Positions 23,396 through 32,447 are shown, counted from the stretch's first letter. The stretch is DNA of 41,694 nt from an uncultured Olsenella sp. (GCA_900314495.1 OMVJ01000022.1:1-41694), one strand, 5' to 3'. Notes: generated by a model not told the origin, from the sequence alone. Made by a program: numbers and translations.

Positions 23396-24113
23396 ATGGA
23401 GTACACAAAGCCCCAGGTAGTGGCATGGACCTCTATCGCGGCATCCTGGACCAGGGCGACCAGATGGGGCTTCCCGCCCTCACGCTCTCGGGCGGCGAGC
23501 CCATGGCGCACCCGGACTTCTGTCGCATGCTCGACATGACGCGCGAGCACGACCTCTCGGTCCGCATCCTCTCCAACCTGACCCTCCTGGACGAGAGGAT
23601 CCTCGCCTCCATCAGGGCAGCGCGCATCGCAAACATCAAGGTTTCGCTCTACAGCATGGATCCCCAGGTGCATGACGCCATCACCCAGCTGCCAGGATCG
23701 CATGCCCGCACCGTGGCTGCCGCGTGCTGGAGGCCGACCTGGCGGCGGAGCGCGCCAGGGACATCAGCTGTGACCCCGTGTGCGGCGTCTGCGTGTCGTC
23801 GCTGTCCGTGGTCTCCGACGGCACCGTCTACCCCTGCGCCGGCTGGCAGAGCAGGGTGCTGGGTAACCTGCGGGAGCAGAGCCTGCGCCATATATGGGAG
23901 GAGTCGCCCGAGGTGCTCTACCTGCGCAGACTCCGCATGCGCGACTTTCCCCAATGTCTGGGCTGCCAGAACAAGCCCTTCTGTGCCATGTGCATGGTGA
24001 GAAACGCCAATGAGAGTCCCACGGGCAACCCGCTGGAGGTGAACCCCCACTTCTGCCGCATCGCCGCGCTCAACCGCGAGGTGGTGGAGGGCTGGCTGCG
24101 CGGACAGAGGTGA
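23396..24113 (+). pseudogene. Decayed RiPP locus: precursor start joined to a radical-SAM/SPASM enzyme
   Basis: After an AAGGGAGGT ribosome site the ATG at 23396 opens MEYTKPQVVAW, which looks like the leader of a small ribosomal peptide precursor. It then runs out of frame into a radical-SAM barrel lacking its N-terminal CX3CX2C part (LDQGDQMGLPALTLSGGEP then ILSNLTLLDERILASI). Near 23720 a second break shifts to the SPASM domain, which is intact: SCDPVCGVC, DGTVYPCAGW, CLGCQNKPFCAMC and a final FCRIAALN, ending at 24113. Two deletions thus removed most of the precursor, the SAM-cluster motif and part of the middle. The enzyme cannot work. Confidence 0.75.
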
Positions 24114-24237
24114 CGGCTGGCGCGTGCGGTCAGCGGCCTATGTGCACGCCTCGAGCGCGAGGCCGATCAGCTTGTCTGTCCAGTTAGCCATGAAGAGCGG
24201 GATGCAGAGGACGTCCCCATCAAGTCGCAAGTTGTGA
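24114..24237. other. Gene-poor spacer with a possible fragment
   Basis: A minus-strand frame ending at 24138 reads CIPLFMANWTDKLIGLALEA before a TGA and resembles the end of a real protein. It is cut off at its 5' side by the repeat at 24238. Nothing else is visible. Confidence 0.35.
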
Positions 24238-24380
24238 GACACTAGGGGACGTTTCCATTTTGTCTCATTAAAAAATGATGTGGTCGGGCCTGTTGCGGTC
24301 CGCCCTTTCTTTATGAGACAAAAGGGAAACGTCCCCTTGTCACCCCTCTTGTCACCCCCCTTGTCATCCCCTCTTGTCAC
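24238..24380. repeat. Repeat family B, inverted pair with tandem tail
   Basis: Two copies of the GGGAAACGTCCCC core face each other (24238-24268 and 24313-24343), making a stem of about 30 bp with a 44-nt loop. A tail of four tandem units of CTTGTCAYCCC type follows (24337-24380). Confidence 0.75.
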
Positions 24381-24385
24381 GAAAG

Positions 24386-24415
24386 GCCCCGCGCGATATC
24401 GCTGTCGCGCGGGGC
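24386..24415. terminator. Strong hairpin terminator
   Basis: An 11-bp GC-rich stem (GCCCCGCGCGA and its complement) with an 8-nt loop, preceded by AAAG and followed by CTTTCC. Located 30 nt past the end of the large surface-protein gene (minus strand), so it most likely ends that transcript and blocks read-through from the left. Confidence 0.75.
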
Positions 24416-24445
24416 TTTCCTCATTTCCCGTCTCGGTAAGACTGC

Positions 24446-27400
24446 TTATTCTATGGGGCTCACTATGACGGAGAGACCCGCATCTTCCTGGACGTTGCTC
24501 ACCGTGACCGTACTGGTATTGGTGGCTTCGTCGTTGGCGATGGCGCTGGGGTCGAGCTCGACATCGCCTATCCAGCCTCCGGTGATCTCGTAGCCCTCGT
24601 TCAGGACGTAGGTCACCGTGGCATCGGACCCGACCTTGTACAAAGCGCTATTTCCGTCGCTGCTCACGAGGCCTTCGCCAGCGAACGTGACTTCTTGCAT
24701 AGTGCTATCCCAATACACGCTAATCCTACGGGCGTCCTTTGGCCGGATCGCGAGGTTGATGCTGTAGCCCGTTCTATCGCCATCCGTGTTGCTGACGGTG
24801 AGGACGCCGTTTTCGTACGAGCAGCTGGCATTGTAGACCTCGACCGAGACCTCCAGGCCTTCTTTCTCCTCCGAGATGTTGAATCTCGCAGTCTGCCCGA
24901 CCTTCACGTAGAGGGTTGGCCAACCGCCTGTGTACTCAACAAGGCCATTGCCGTCGGCAGCGGTGATCAGCAGGCCTTCCGCTTCGCCACCATCCAATCC
25001 GACATTCACGCTGACGTATCCGGCCCGCTCGGTCGTGATAGAGACACTCGTGTCTTCCTGGACGTTGCTCACCGTGAAGGTATAAGAGTTGGTCGATTCG
25101 TCGTACACGGCAGCGCTGGTGTCGAGCTCGACATCGCCTATCCAACCGCCCTTGACGCCGAAGCCCTCGTCCAGGGTAAAGGTCACCGTGGCATCGGACC
25201 CGACCTTGTATACGGCAGTTTCCCCTTCGGAGCCGCCGCTCACGAGGCCCTCGCCGCCAAAGCTGATCCTGGCATGCTCGCCATACGCAGAGACCTCGCG
25301 CGTGCCCTTCGGCCTCACCTCGATATTTACGGTGGCCCCCGCATCTTTGCTCAGGCCGCTCACGGTAAGGACGCCGTCCGCGTAGGAGAAAATGTCGTCC
25401 GCCTCGCCGGATTCGACCCGCCAGCTCGTGTCCTTGATCTCGGTTTCACCACCGGTATCGATATTGAATTTCGCGACCGTCCCGAGCTTCACGTAATAGG
25501 AAAGCGAGCCGTCATCATATCCGCTGTCGTTGACGGCCAAGGCGTTGCTGTCGGCGGCAGTGATCCTCACGTTGTCCGCGCCGGCACCCCATACGTCAAT
25601 GATTACGGGAGCATACCCGGCCCGCCCGACCGAAACTTCGATCTCTGCGTCCTCGCTCACCTTGCCGAGCTTGAAGGTATAGGAATTGGCGGCGCTGTCG
25701 TATGCGGCATCTGAGAGACCGAACTCCTGCCGATCGCCGGTCTCGCTACCGCTTATCTGAACTTTGGTCACCTCGTAGCCTTGGTCCAGGGTATATGTCA
25801 CCGTGGCCTCAGCACCTTTTTTGTACTTCGCCCGCTTTCCACTCACAGTGTCATTCGACTGTTCGAGCGCCCCGGCGAAATTCGCCTCTTTTACATGAGA
25901 CGTGCTGCGGCTGTCGAGGATGCGCGTGCCCTGCTGGCGTACGTTGCAGACAACCTGCATATCACCAGTCACGTTCTCCAGCGGGATAAGGTAGTTGCCG
26001 GACCCATCCTTTTGGAGCTCGGAGATATCCAGCTCCTCTCTGATGCCCGCAGGCCAGTTGCCCACTGTGACTGACTTCAGTTCATATCCCGCCTTGAGCG
26101 AGAGGGTCAGCACGGGAGAGCTGCCTTTCTGAGCGTAGTAGCCCCGGACGCCATCAGATATGGGAATGAGGGTGCTCGGTACCGTGATGCTTCCGGCATC
26201 CTCTGCCTGGGACGGACCCACGGTATCGCAGTCGAAGTATGCAAAGATTTCCGCATAGTCGACCGGCTTGTAAGATATGCTCACGTACGTATCGCCAACC
26301 GGGAGCGCATCGAGCGTGATGCTGTTGTTGCTAAGGGAAATGTTTTGCGCGTCCCCGCCGCTGTAAGTGACGATGCCATTGGCAAAGGTATAGGGCTTGC
26401 CCCAGGCGCTCTTTGGCGTGAAGGTGATCGTCGGCCTGTCACCCTTCTTGAAGGTGTAGGTCACGCTGCCGTCCTCGTTTTGCTTGGCCGTCACACCACC
26501 CGTCACCTTGGCGGTCGCTCCCACCACTTCTAGCGTGAGCGAAGCCTCACCCGCTTTGTGGAATTCGAACCTCGCGGCCACGTCTTCGGTGATGTTCTTG
26601 AATTCAAGGGTGTATGTAGAGGGGTTCGTGATTGTCTTGCTCTCGCCTTCAACATAGATGCCGGAGATCTCGTATCCTTTGTTGGGCGTCACGGTAAACG
26701 AAGCAGAGCTATTTTCTTTGACCTCGTACGTATATAGCACGCCGTACCAGTTGTTTTCATCCGTTGCGATGAGCTTTGCGTTGGACCCGACGGTCGGCGT
26801 GATCTTTCCGTTTTTGCTGTCGGTGAAAATCCGGATTGTCTTGTAGCCCGGGTGGGTAAGTTCGAAGACCACGCTGCTGCCGTCTTTTGTGAGCGAGTTT
26901 GCTTCAAAGGTGTACGTGAAGGTGGATTTGCCGATCGCCTCGTCACGCTCTTCGCCGTCCACAGTCACACGCGAGATCACGTATCCCTTGGGAGCCGTGA
27001 TGGTCAGCTTGTGCGCACTGCTGATCGCGACGTTGTACGAGACTACACCGTCATCGTCTACTGTTGTCTTCACAGCTCCGGTCATGGATGAGCACGTAGC
27101 GGCGGTGATGCTCTGATTGCTGGCGTTGACCGCAACCTTAACTTGCGCCTGGGCATCGTCCACCCACTGGGCATAAAGCGTCACTTTTTTCCCGGCAAAA
27201 CGGGCGGTGTCGGTCCAGTCTTGGTCGATGTAGCTTGTGCCCGACCCGTCAGCCCTGGTGTTCCAACCGACGAAGCGCTTGCCGGCGTAAGTGAAGGTGT
27301 TCTTGGGCAGCTGCACGGATTGTGAGTTCTTGTAGGTCTTGCTCGCCATGGTGCCCTTGCCGCCGTTGGCATTGAAGGAGACCGTGTAGGTGGTCTCGGC

Positions 27401-28024
27401 CGGCTTCCCCGGCTTCGTCGGCTCAGTTGGCTTTGTGGGCTCGGTTGGCTTTGTGGGCTCGGTTGGCTTTGTGGGTTGCGTGGGCTTTTTGCTCGTGTCC
27501 ACGCCGTACCAGCCTATGCCCTCGGCGCGCCAGCCGACGGAGACCAGGCTGTCGTTCTCGGACTTGCTGGTGGTGTAGTTGTGGGAGCCGGAGTTGTTCC
27601 TCGGCGCGCTCGGGTCGACGTTCGGGTTGAACTGGCGGTACAGGGGCACGCCCTTGGCATCGTCCGAGTACCAGCCGATTCCTTCGTCCTTCCAGCCCAC
27701 GGAGACCAGGTGGTCGCGCTCCTCCTTGGACGTCGTGTAGTGGTGGTCGGTCCCGGAGTACAGGCGGTACACGGGGGTGTTGGACTTCGTGGGTGCCGTC
27801 CAGCCGATGCCCTCGTAGTTCCAGCCAGCCCGAGCCACGCTGTCGCGCTCCGCGGCATTGGCCGTGTAGAAGTGCTCGCCGCTGTTGGGGTTGTACAGGC
27901 GGTACATGGTGTTGGTGCCCGCCGCCAGCGCCGGAGCCGGCGCCAGCGCGCACACCGATAGCACCGCCACCAGGGCTACCACAGCTGCCCTCAGGCGTCG
28001 CAAGCCCCCGCACTTACCTCGCAT
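24446..28024 (-). CDS. Large secreted repeat protein with DUF5648 and InlB-type repeats
   Basis: A 1192-residue exported protein. Signal peptide: residues 1-35 ending in an ALAA cleavage site. Three repeats of about 50 residues follow (YRLYNPNSGEHFYTAN then WNYEGIGW), as in DUF5648 domains found in lectin-like or muramidase proteins. Next comes a Pro/Thr linker with tandem KPTEPT units, then one Listeria-Bacteroides (InlB B-type) repeat (VSFNANGGKGTMASKTY ... YAQW). The rest is beta-rich, with at least three degenerate repeats of about 180 residues built on KVGSDATVTYVLNEGYEITG and TVSNVQEDA. No LPXTG or membrane anchor is seen; it ends in VSPIE. The start at 28024 has GAGGAG. Confidence 0.82.
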   Translation of the reverse strand: MRGKCGGLRRLRAAVVALVAVLSVCALAPAPALAAGTNTMYRLYNPNSGEHFYTANAAERDSVARAGWNYEGIGWTAPTKSNTPVYRLYSGTDHHYTTSKEERDHLVSVGWKDEGIGWYSDDAKGVPLYRQFNPNVDPSAPRNNSGSHNYTTSKSENDSLVSVGWRAEGIGWYGVDTSKKPTQPTKPTEPTKPTEPTKPTEPTKPGKPAETTYTVSFNANGGKGTMASKTYKNSQSVQLPKNTFTYAGKRFVGWNTRADGSGTSYIDQDWTDTARFAGKKVTLYAQWVDDAQAQVKVAVNASNQSITAATCSSMTGAVKTTVDDDGVVSYNVAISSAHKLTITAPKGYVISRVTVDGEERDEAIGKSTFTYTFEANSLTKDGSSVVFELTHPGYKTIRIFTDSKNGKITPTVGSNAKLIATDENNWYGVLYTYEVKENSSASFTVTPNKGYEISGIYVEGESKTITNPSTYTLEFKNITEDVAARFEFHKAGEASLTLEVVGATAKVTGGVTAKQNEDGSVTYTFKKGDRPTITFTPKSAWGKPYTFANGIVTYSGGDAQNISLSNNSITLDALPVGDTYVSISYKPVDYAEIFAYFDCDTVGPSQAEDAGSITVPSTLIPISDGVRGYYAQKGSSPVLTLSLKAGYELKSVTVGNWPAGIREELDISELQKDGSGNYLIPLENVTGDMQVVCNVRQQGTRILDSRSTSHVKEANFAGALEQSNDTVSGKRAKYKKGAEATVTYTLDQGYEVTKVQISGSETGDRQEFGLSDAAYDSAANSYTFKLGKVSEDAEIEVSVGRAGYAPVIIDVWGAGADNVRITAADSNALAVNDSGYDDGSLSYYVKLGTVAKFNIDTGGETEIKDTSWRVESGEADDIFSYADGVLTVSGLSKDAGATVNIEVRPKGTREVSAYGEHARISFGGEGLVSGGSEGETAVYKVGSDATVTFTLDEGFGVKGGWIGDVELDTSAAVYDESTNSYTFTVSNVQEDTSVSITTERAGYVSVNVGLDGGEAEGLLITAADGNGLVEYTGGWPTLYVKVGQTARFNISEEKEGLEVSVEVYNASCSYENGVLTVSNTDGDRTGYSINLAIRPKDARRISVYWDSTMQEVTFAGEGLVSSDGNSALYKVGSDATVTYVLNEGYEITGGWIGDVELDPSAIANDEATNTSTVTVSNVQEDAGLSVIVSPIE

Positions 28025-28217
28025 ATCGTGCTCCTCTCTTCGCCGTGCCGAAATTGGCATGGGTCGCTTAATCTCAAAGGTTACAAAGGTTACGTCCCGA
28101 TGCCCGCCGCAATGGGCAAGGACTGAGCGGTTGGCAGAAATCACCCCCCCCAGCGGCATGGGACGTAATCTGCAGGAAATAAGGATGGTGCGGATCCGAG
28201 ATGACGCGCGACGGAGG
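28025..28217. other. Upstream region of the surface-protein gene
   Basis: About 190 nt without a gene, presumably holding the promoter and leader. I cannot mark a convincing -35/-10 pair. It ends at repeat family B. Confidence 0.4.
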
Positions 28218-28221
28218 GGAA

Positions 28222-28306
28222 ATGAGACAAAAGGGAAACGTCCCCTCCTTGTCACATCTCCTAGTGTCAGATATGACAAAAGGGAAACGTCCCCTTTTGA
28301 CTCACC
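28222..28306. repeat. Repeat family B, two direct copies
   Basis: Two copies of the GACAAAAGGGAAACGTCCCC unit (28224-28254 and 28274-28300) in the same orientation, separated by a CTAGTGTCAG spacer. They lie just past the flavodoxin stop codon on its minus strand, where a terminator would sit. Confidence 0.75.
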
Positions 28307-28327
28307 CTTTTACTCGTGCGGGATCGC

Positions 28328-28738
28328 TTACTCCGCGAGGCTCGCGCCGAGGGCTTTCAGTGCCTCGAGGGCCTCGTCGTCTGGCTCGAGGTTCGCGATG
28401 ACCGTGTCCTTGATATTGACACCGGCGCCCTCGGCCGCTTCCTTCCAGGTCTCCATCCAATCGCCGGTGCCCCAATCGTAGGAGCCGAAGAGCGCGACGG
28501 GCTTGTCGCCGAAGGCCGGGACGCACTCCTCCCAGACCGGCTCGAACTCGTCGTGGTCGAGCTCCTCGCTGCCCATCGCGGGGCAGCCGAAGGCAAAGGC
28601 ATCGTAGTCCGCGACCTTGGCCGCGCCGAAGTCGGATACCTCGAAGACGTCCGCGTCGCCCGCGCCCTCGGCGATGGCCTGCGCCATGGTCTCGGTATTG
28701 CCCGTCATGGACCAATACACCACTGCTACCTTGCTCAT
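28328..28738 (-). CDS. Flavodoxin
   Basis: A 136-residue short-chain flavodoxin. The FMN phosphate loop is SMTGNTETMAQ (residues 10-20). Two further FMN loops are CPAMGSEEL and SYDWGTGDW; the latter supplies the stacking Trp/Tyr. It carries electrons in the cytoplasm and commonly replaces ferredoxin under iron shortage. GGAGGT precedes the ATG. It follows the DUF3793 gene by 95 nt on the same strand, a pairing often seen in iron-regulated (Feo-linked) loci of anaerobes. The gap contains no terminator, so co-transcription is likely. Confidence 0.92.
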   Translation of the reverse strand: MSKVAVVYWSMTGNTETMAQAIAEGAGDADVFEVSDFGAAKVADYDAFAFGCPAMGSEELDHDEFEPVWEECVPAFGDKPVALFGSYDWGTGDWMETWKEAAEGAGVNIKDTVIANLEPDDEALEALKALGASLAE

Positions 28739-28833
28739 ACGTACCTCCAAATCCGAAAGCTCTTATTACCCAAGCCGGCACCGCCGACCTGTTGCCGTAG
28801 GGATCCCGCATGTGTCGGGAGTTTGGGCGCGCG

Positions 28834-29595
28834 TCACCAGAGGACCCCGCCCGTCGCGGTGGAGAATCGTGTCACTGGCAGCGCGAGAAGCTCGCCCAGT
28901 GTCTCGCCGCTGCGGAAACGGTCGCCGCATCGGCGCGAGCACTCCTTGATGAAGCGGAAGCGCGCCTGCTCCGTCTCCCGGTCGCCGTACGCCTTCCAGG
29001 GGCCGATGCAGGTCTCGCGACCCTCTCCCGCGATGAAGGAACGGACGTCGTCGAGGGGGTAGCCCAGCAGCAGGCCTATCTCGTGCGGAAAGGCGGTCGC
29101 CTTGCCCTGGTCGCCGTAGTGGGCGGCCATGCGGCGGCGCAGCTCGCGGATAACCGCATCCGTACTCGAGGTGTCGTAGCCGTGCTCCGCAAGAAAAGCG
29201 GCGCGCTCCCGGTCCTGGACGATTGCGCTCAGGCGATCGGTCTTGTAGGCGAGGAGCACCATCTTGCTCTCGCGGCGAAAAAGGACGACGAGTTCGACGC
29301 CGAACCTCCTGAGCCCCAGCGTGCAGGCGCGAATGGCCTCTCGCTCGGCTTTGCGGAGACTGCGAGGGTCGTAGCTCTCGATGTGCGTGGTGACTCCGCT
29401 GTGCAGCGTATGGTCCCAACGCCTGCTGCGCGGTATGTAGTTGAAGAGGGAGGCCGGCTTCGCGCCAGAGATCACGCCCGATGCCCCCGAGACGAGACAG
29501 GCGACAAACTCGCAGGCGACGTAGCCCTCGGGCTCGGAGCACCCGGTGACGTGCGTGTCACCGCAGCGGATGTCGAGTATTTGCTGCTCGCTCAT
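28834..29595 (-). CDS. DUF3793 family protein
   Basis: A 253-residue soluble protein of the DUF3793 family. Key conserved stretches are KMVLLAYKTDRL and the C-terminal core FPHEIGLLLGYPLDDVRSF followed by GPWKAYGDRETEQARFRF. Function unknown; in Firmicutes and Coriobacteriia it accompanies flavodoxins and ferrous iron transport genes. The ATG at 29595 has only a weak GGGG site. A longer frame up to 29715 would add residues encoded by repeat B, so I reject it. A near-perfect GTTAG-type dyad sits 40 nt upstream. Confidence 0.85.
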   Translation of the reverse strand: MSEQQILDIRCGDTHVTGCSEPEGYVACEFVACLVSGASGVISGAKPASLFNYIPRSRRWDHTLHSGVTTHIESYDPRSLRKAEREAIRACTLGLRRFGVELVVLFRRESKMVLLAYKTDRLSAIVQDRERAAFLAEHGYDTSSTDAVIRELRRRMAAHYGDQGKATAFPHEIGLLLGYPLDDVRSFIAGEGRETCIGPWKAYGDRETEQARFRFIKECSRRCGDRFRSGETLGELLALPVTRFSTATGGVLW

Positions 29596-29634
29596 GCGAC
29601 CCCATGAGCTTGAAGTAATATATGTATAACAATA

Positions 29635-29650
29635 ATTAGAATGTACTAAC
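29635..29650. promoter_or_regulatory. GTTAG-N6-CTAAC dyad (one mismatch) upstream of DUF3793-flavodoxin
   Basis: Reads ATTAG-AATGTA-CTAAC on the plus strand, GTTAG-N6-CTAAT on the minus strand. The surrounding 40 nt are strongly AT-rich (TTGTTATACATATATTAC on the minus strand), as expected for a promoter. Confidence 0.6.
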
Positions 29651-29672
29651 TTTTCAAGTCCAAACTTTGGTG

Positions 29673-29727
29673 TGACAATAAGGGATGACAATAGGGAAAC
29701 GTCCCCTATTGTCATCCCTTATTGTCA
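29673..29727. repeat. Repeat family B, perfect 24-bp hairpin
   Basis: Perfect inverted arms of 24 nt (starting TGACAATAAGGGATGACAAT) with a 7-nt loop containing the AAACGTC core. It begins two nt after the stop codon of the minus-strand membrane protein gene and probably acts as its terminator. Confidence 0.85.
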
Positions 29728-29729
29728 GG

Positions 29730-30437
29730 CTACGCCTTGCGCCGGAGGGCGGCCAGCCCGCGAGCCGCGCGCACGATGGACCAGACGGCGACCGCCATGC
29801 TGGCGATGGCAACCACAATGCCGAGCGATCGGGCGCCTATGTCCACGATGCCCCATACCGGCTTTTCTGCCGACCCAAAGGTGAAGGCAGCGGTCACCGT
29901 GAGGAAGACGAGCGACATAAGGGCCTTGCAGACCGAGACCGCCTTGGTGGTGGAGAGCAGGAAGGAGGGGCCGCGTACGTAGAGGGCGAAGCCGCGTACG
30001 GTCATGACCACGAGGACCGTGGAATACAGGGCAAGCACGATGAACTGGATAAGGGTGCTGGCGCGCCCGTCGCTTCCGCGCACGAGGCCCTTGACCACAA
30101 GTGCGATTGTGGCGTTTGCCACGAGCAGGAGCACGCCGGCCGCGAGCGTGGCTCCCAGCTCCACAAGGCGGGTCTTCTCGGGCGCCACCTTTCGGGCACC
30201 GCGGAATCCCAGCGCCAGGGTTCCCGAGACAACCGCCATGACCAGGTAGTAGCGCCCCATGCCGAGGAAGTGCAGGCTGTTGTTGCGCACGCCGGTAAGG
30301 AGAAGATTGAGACCATAGCCCAGGCCCCAGCATGTCGATGCGGCGAGCGTGGCCTCGGTCCGGGAGGTTACGTCCAGAAGTATGGTCACGGCCTGTCCCA
30401 GGAGCTCATCCAACTTGGGACCTTGCAGTCTGTCCAT
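29730..30437 (-). CDS. Membrane protein of a two-component operon
   Basis: A 235-residue protein with six or seven predicted transmembrane helices and no recognised family. It is the third gene after a kinase and an OmpR-type regulator, and its ATG overlaps the regulator stop (TAATG), with GGGGGG upstream. An alternative ATG at 30443 would add two residues. A role as accessory sensor or as the output of the pair is possible. The stop is directly followed by the long family-B hairpin. Confidence 0.7.
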   Translation of the reverse strand: MDRLQGPKLDELLGQAVTILLDVTSRTEATLAASTCWGLGYGLNLLLTGVRNNSLHFLGMGRYYLVMAVVSGTLALGFRGARKVAPEKTRLVELGATLAAGVLLLVANATIALVVKGLVRGSDGRASTLIQFIVLALYSTVLVVMTVRGFALYVRGPSFLLSTTKAVSVCKALMSLVFLTVTAAFTFGSAEKPVWGIVDIGARSLGIVVAIASMAVAVWSIVRAARGLAALRRKA

Positions 30438-31144
30438 TAGCATGCACCCCCCGAGGTCTCCAGGCCGCCATCCTCCACGACCTCCACGCGGTAGCCCAGC
30501 CCCCGCAGGTTGGCCACGCGCAGGGGGCACCCAAGGTCTGCCAGGTGAGACCTCAGACGGCTCACGTGGGTCTTGAGGGTCACGATGTCGCGCTCGTCAT
30601 GCACGCCCCACACGCGGTCCAGCAGCTGGTCCTTGGTGAAGACTTGCCCCGGGTAGGACATGAGGAGGAAGAGCAGGTCGAACTCCTTGCGGGGCAGGTC
30701 GAGCGTGCGGCCGGAATAGATGGTTCTGTGCACGTCGGCGTCCAGCTCCACCCCGCCCAGGCTTACCTTGCGGCTCTGGACGATGTGCGCCCGGCGCAGG
30801 AGGGCTCGTACACGCAGGAGCAGCTCCTCGGCGTTGGCCGGCTTGGTGAGGTAGTCGTCAATGCCGGAGTCGAAGCCGTTGCGCATGGAGTCCATCGTGT
30901 CCAGCGCCGTGAGCATGAGGACGGGCAGCTCCTGGTTGGTGGCGCGCAGGTGGCGCACCAGCTCGTAGCCGTCCATCCTGGGCATCATGGCGTCCACCAC
31001 GGCCAGGTCCACGGGGTGGCGGTCCATCACCTCCAGGGCCTGCTCGCCGTCTCGTGCCACACGGACGTCGTAGAAGGACTTGAGCCGCGCCTTCGTGAGC
31101 ATGCGGCTGGCGTCGTCGTCCTCCACCACCAAAATCGTGGGCAT
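30437..31144 (-). CDS. OmpR/PhoB-family response regulator
   Basis: A 235-residue regulator. Receiver: acidic residues 9-11 (VVEDDDA), phospho-acceptor Asp51 (VVDAMMPRMDG), Thr/Lys switch residues in MLTALDT and YLTKPAN. The C-terminal winged helix has LPRKEFDLLFLLMSYPGQVF and TLKTHVSRLRSHL, then RGLGYRVE. It starts 1 nt after the kinase stop. A likely target is the 11-bp-spaced direct repeat before the divergent HdeD-like gene. Confidence 0.92.
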   Translation of the reverse strand: MPTILVVEDDDASRMLTKARLKSFYDVRVARDGEQALEVMDRHPVDLAVVDAMMPRMDGYELVRHLRATNQELPVLMLTALDTMDSMRNGFDSGIDDYLTKPANAEELLLRVRALLRRAHIVQSRKVSLGGVELDADVHRTIYSGRTLDLPRKEFDLLFLLMSYPGQVFTKDQLLDRVWGVHDERDIVTLKTHVSRLRSHLADLGCPLRVANLRGLGYRVEVVEDGGLETSGGAC

Positions 31145-31145
31145 G

Positions 31146-32246
31146 CTAGCTCCTCTCCGTTGCGTCGTCCCTGTTTGCGGGCGCAAGCGGCAGCTCGACC
31201 GAGAAGGTCGTGCCCTTGCCGGGCATGCTCTCCACCGCAATGGTGCCCCCGTGCAGTTCCACAATGCGGTGGGCTATGGCCAGGCCCAGGCCGTTGCCCT
31301 TGGCCGCGTGAGAGGGGTCGCCCTGCCAGTAGCGGTCGAAGACGTGGGCGCACTGGTCGGCCGTCATGCCACAGCCAGTGTCGGCAACGCGCACGGTCAC
31401 GGTTCCAGCTGCTGGGTCCACCGCCGATGTCACGCCTATCCGGCCGCCTTCCGGCGTGAACTTGAGGGCATTGCCCACCAGGTTGATCCACACCTCGGCA
31501 AGCTGCGACGCATTGCCCAGCACATGGGCCGGCGCCAGGTCCAGCCCCAGCTCGACCCCGCCCTCGGCCACCTGCGGGTAGAGGGTGGCCATGGTCTGAC
31601 GAACGTTCTCGTCCACAGCCAGCTCCTGCCGGTTGGGCAGGATGGCCTGTGCGTCCAGGCGGCTCAGGGTCAGGGTGTTGGTGGCAAGGCGGGCCAGGCG
31701 GTCGGACTCCCGCGCTATTATCCGCAGGTACTCGTCGCGTTCGTCGGCGTCCACGTCGCCCTCTATGAGGAGGTTGGCAAAGCCGTTGATGGAGTTTATC
31801 GGCGTCTTGAACTCGTGCGAGAAGTCCGACACGAAGCCCTCGCGCAGCTCCTGGATGCTGCCCAGCTCCTGGACCATGGTGTTAAAGTCCTCGTAGGTCC
31901 GGGCGAGGGGCGCCTCCGCGTGCGCGGGGTCCAGCCGTACGGAGAAGTCACCTCTTGCCACGCGATGCATGGCGTCGCCGAGCTCCGCCATGGCGCGCAG
32001 GGTCACCCGACGCACAGCAATCATGAGAAGCAAGACGATGAGCCCCATGGGGGCAATCATGCCCGCCATGATGACAGAGGGCAGACGGGTCTCGTCTGTG
32101 TACATGTTGTAGCCGGCAACCATGATGCCCAGCGCCGCCACGGAGGCGAGCACGAGGGCCAACCAGGTCCAGAAGAGGCTCTGATCCAATGCGCGGCGGT
32201 AGCCCTTGTCGCCCTGCGCCCGCATCGTGCCCTTATCGTCAGCCAT
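31146..32246 (-). CDS. Sensor histidine kinase (HAMP-HisKA-HATPase)
   Basis: A 366-residue membrane kinase. Two transmembrane helices (about residues 25-45 and 57-78) enclose only a very short outside loop, which suggests sensing inside or at the membrane. A HAMP segment follows ([15 protein letters not shown]). The H box is [17 protein letters not shown], the N box [14 protein letters not shown], then VADTGCGM and [10 protein letters not shown]. First gene of the three-gene operon; the start at 32246 has a GGGGATGG site, and an internal ATG at 32225 is possible. Confidence 0.9.
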   Translation of the reverse strand: MADDKGTMRAQGDKGYRRALDQSLFWTWLALVLASVAALGIMVAGYNMYTDETRLPSVIMAGMIAPMGLIVLLLMIAVRRVTLRAMAELGDAMHRVARGDFSVRLDPAHAEAPLARTYEDFNTMVQELGSIQELREGFVSDFSHEFKTPINSINGFANLLIEGDVDADERDEYLRIIARESDRLARLATNTLTLSRLDAQAILPNRQELAVDENVRQTMATLYPQVAEGGVELGLDLAPAHVLGNASQLAEVWINLVGNALKFTPEGGRIGVTSAVDPAAGTVTVRVADTGCGMTADQCAHVFDRYWQGDPSHAAKGNGLGLAIAHRIVELHGGTIAVESMPGKGTTFSVELPLAPANRDDATERS

Positions 32247-32365
32247 GATCAGACCATCCCCGTCGTCCGCCCCGATCCTCCAGAGCGCAGATACGTGTTT
32301 CTACGTGTTTGGGAGCTAGGTTACGCCAAGACTGCAGGGATTCTTAGACACATCGGGCATTAGAT

Positions 32366-32384
32366 GTCACCTTCGCGTCACCTT
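32366..32384. promoter_or_regulatory. Direct repeat, OmpR-type box
   Basis: GTCACCTT occurs at 32366-32373 and 32377-32384, one helical turn (11 bp) apart, the usual spacing for OmpR/PhoB-type dimers. It is in the divergent gap between the kinase operon and the HdeD-like gene. Confidence 0.5.
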
Positions 32385-32400
32385 GCCCCTGCAGAATGCC

Positions 32401-32428
32401 CTTGTCGCGGGAAGAAGCTCGCGACAAG
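32401..32428 (+). promoter_or_regulatory. Hairpin in the leader of the HdeD-like gene
   Basis: A perfect 9-bp stem (CTTGTCGCG/CGCGACAAG) with a 10-nt loop, 19 nt before the start codon and just upstream of the AAAAAGGAG ribosome site. It could stabilise the mRNA or control translation. Confidence 0.5.
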
Positions 32429-32447
32429 ACAAAAAGGAGCGTTACTC

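Noticed and set aside
24337-24380. CRISPR array
   Set aside because: The four tandem units are about 11-14 nt with no unique spacers of 30 nt or more; part of repeat family B.
29596-29715. N-terminal extension of the DUF3793 protein
   Set aside because: The added residues are encoded by repeat B and the promoter region; family members start at the chosen ATG.
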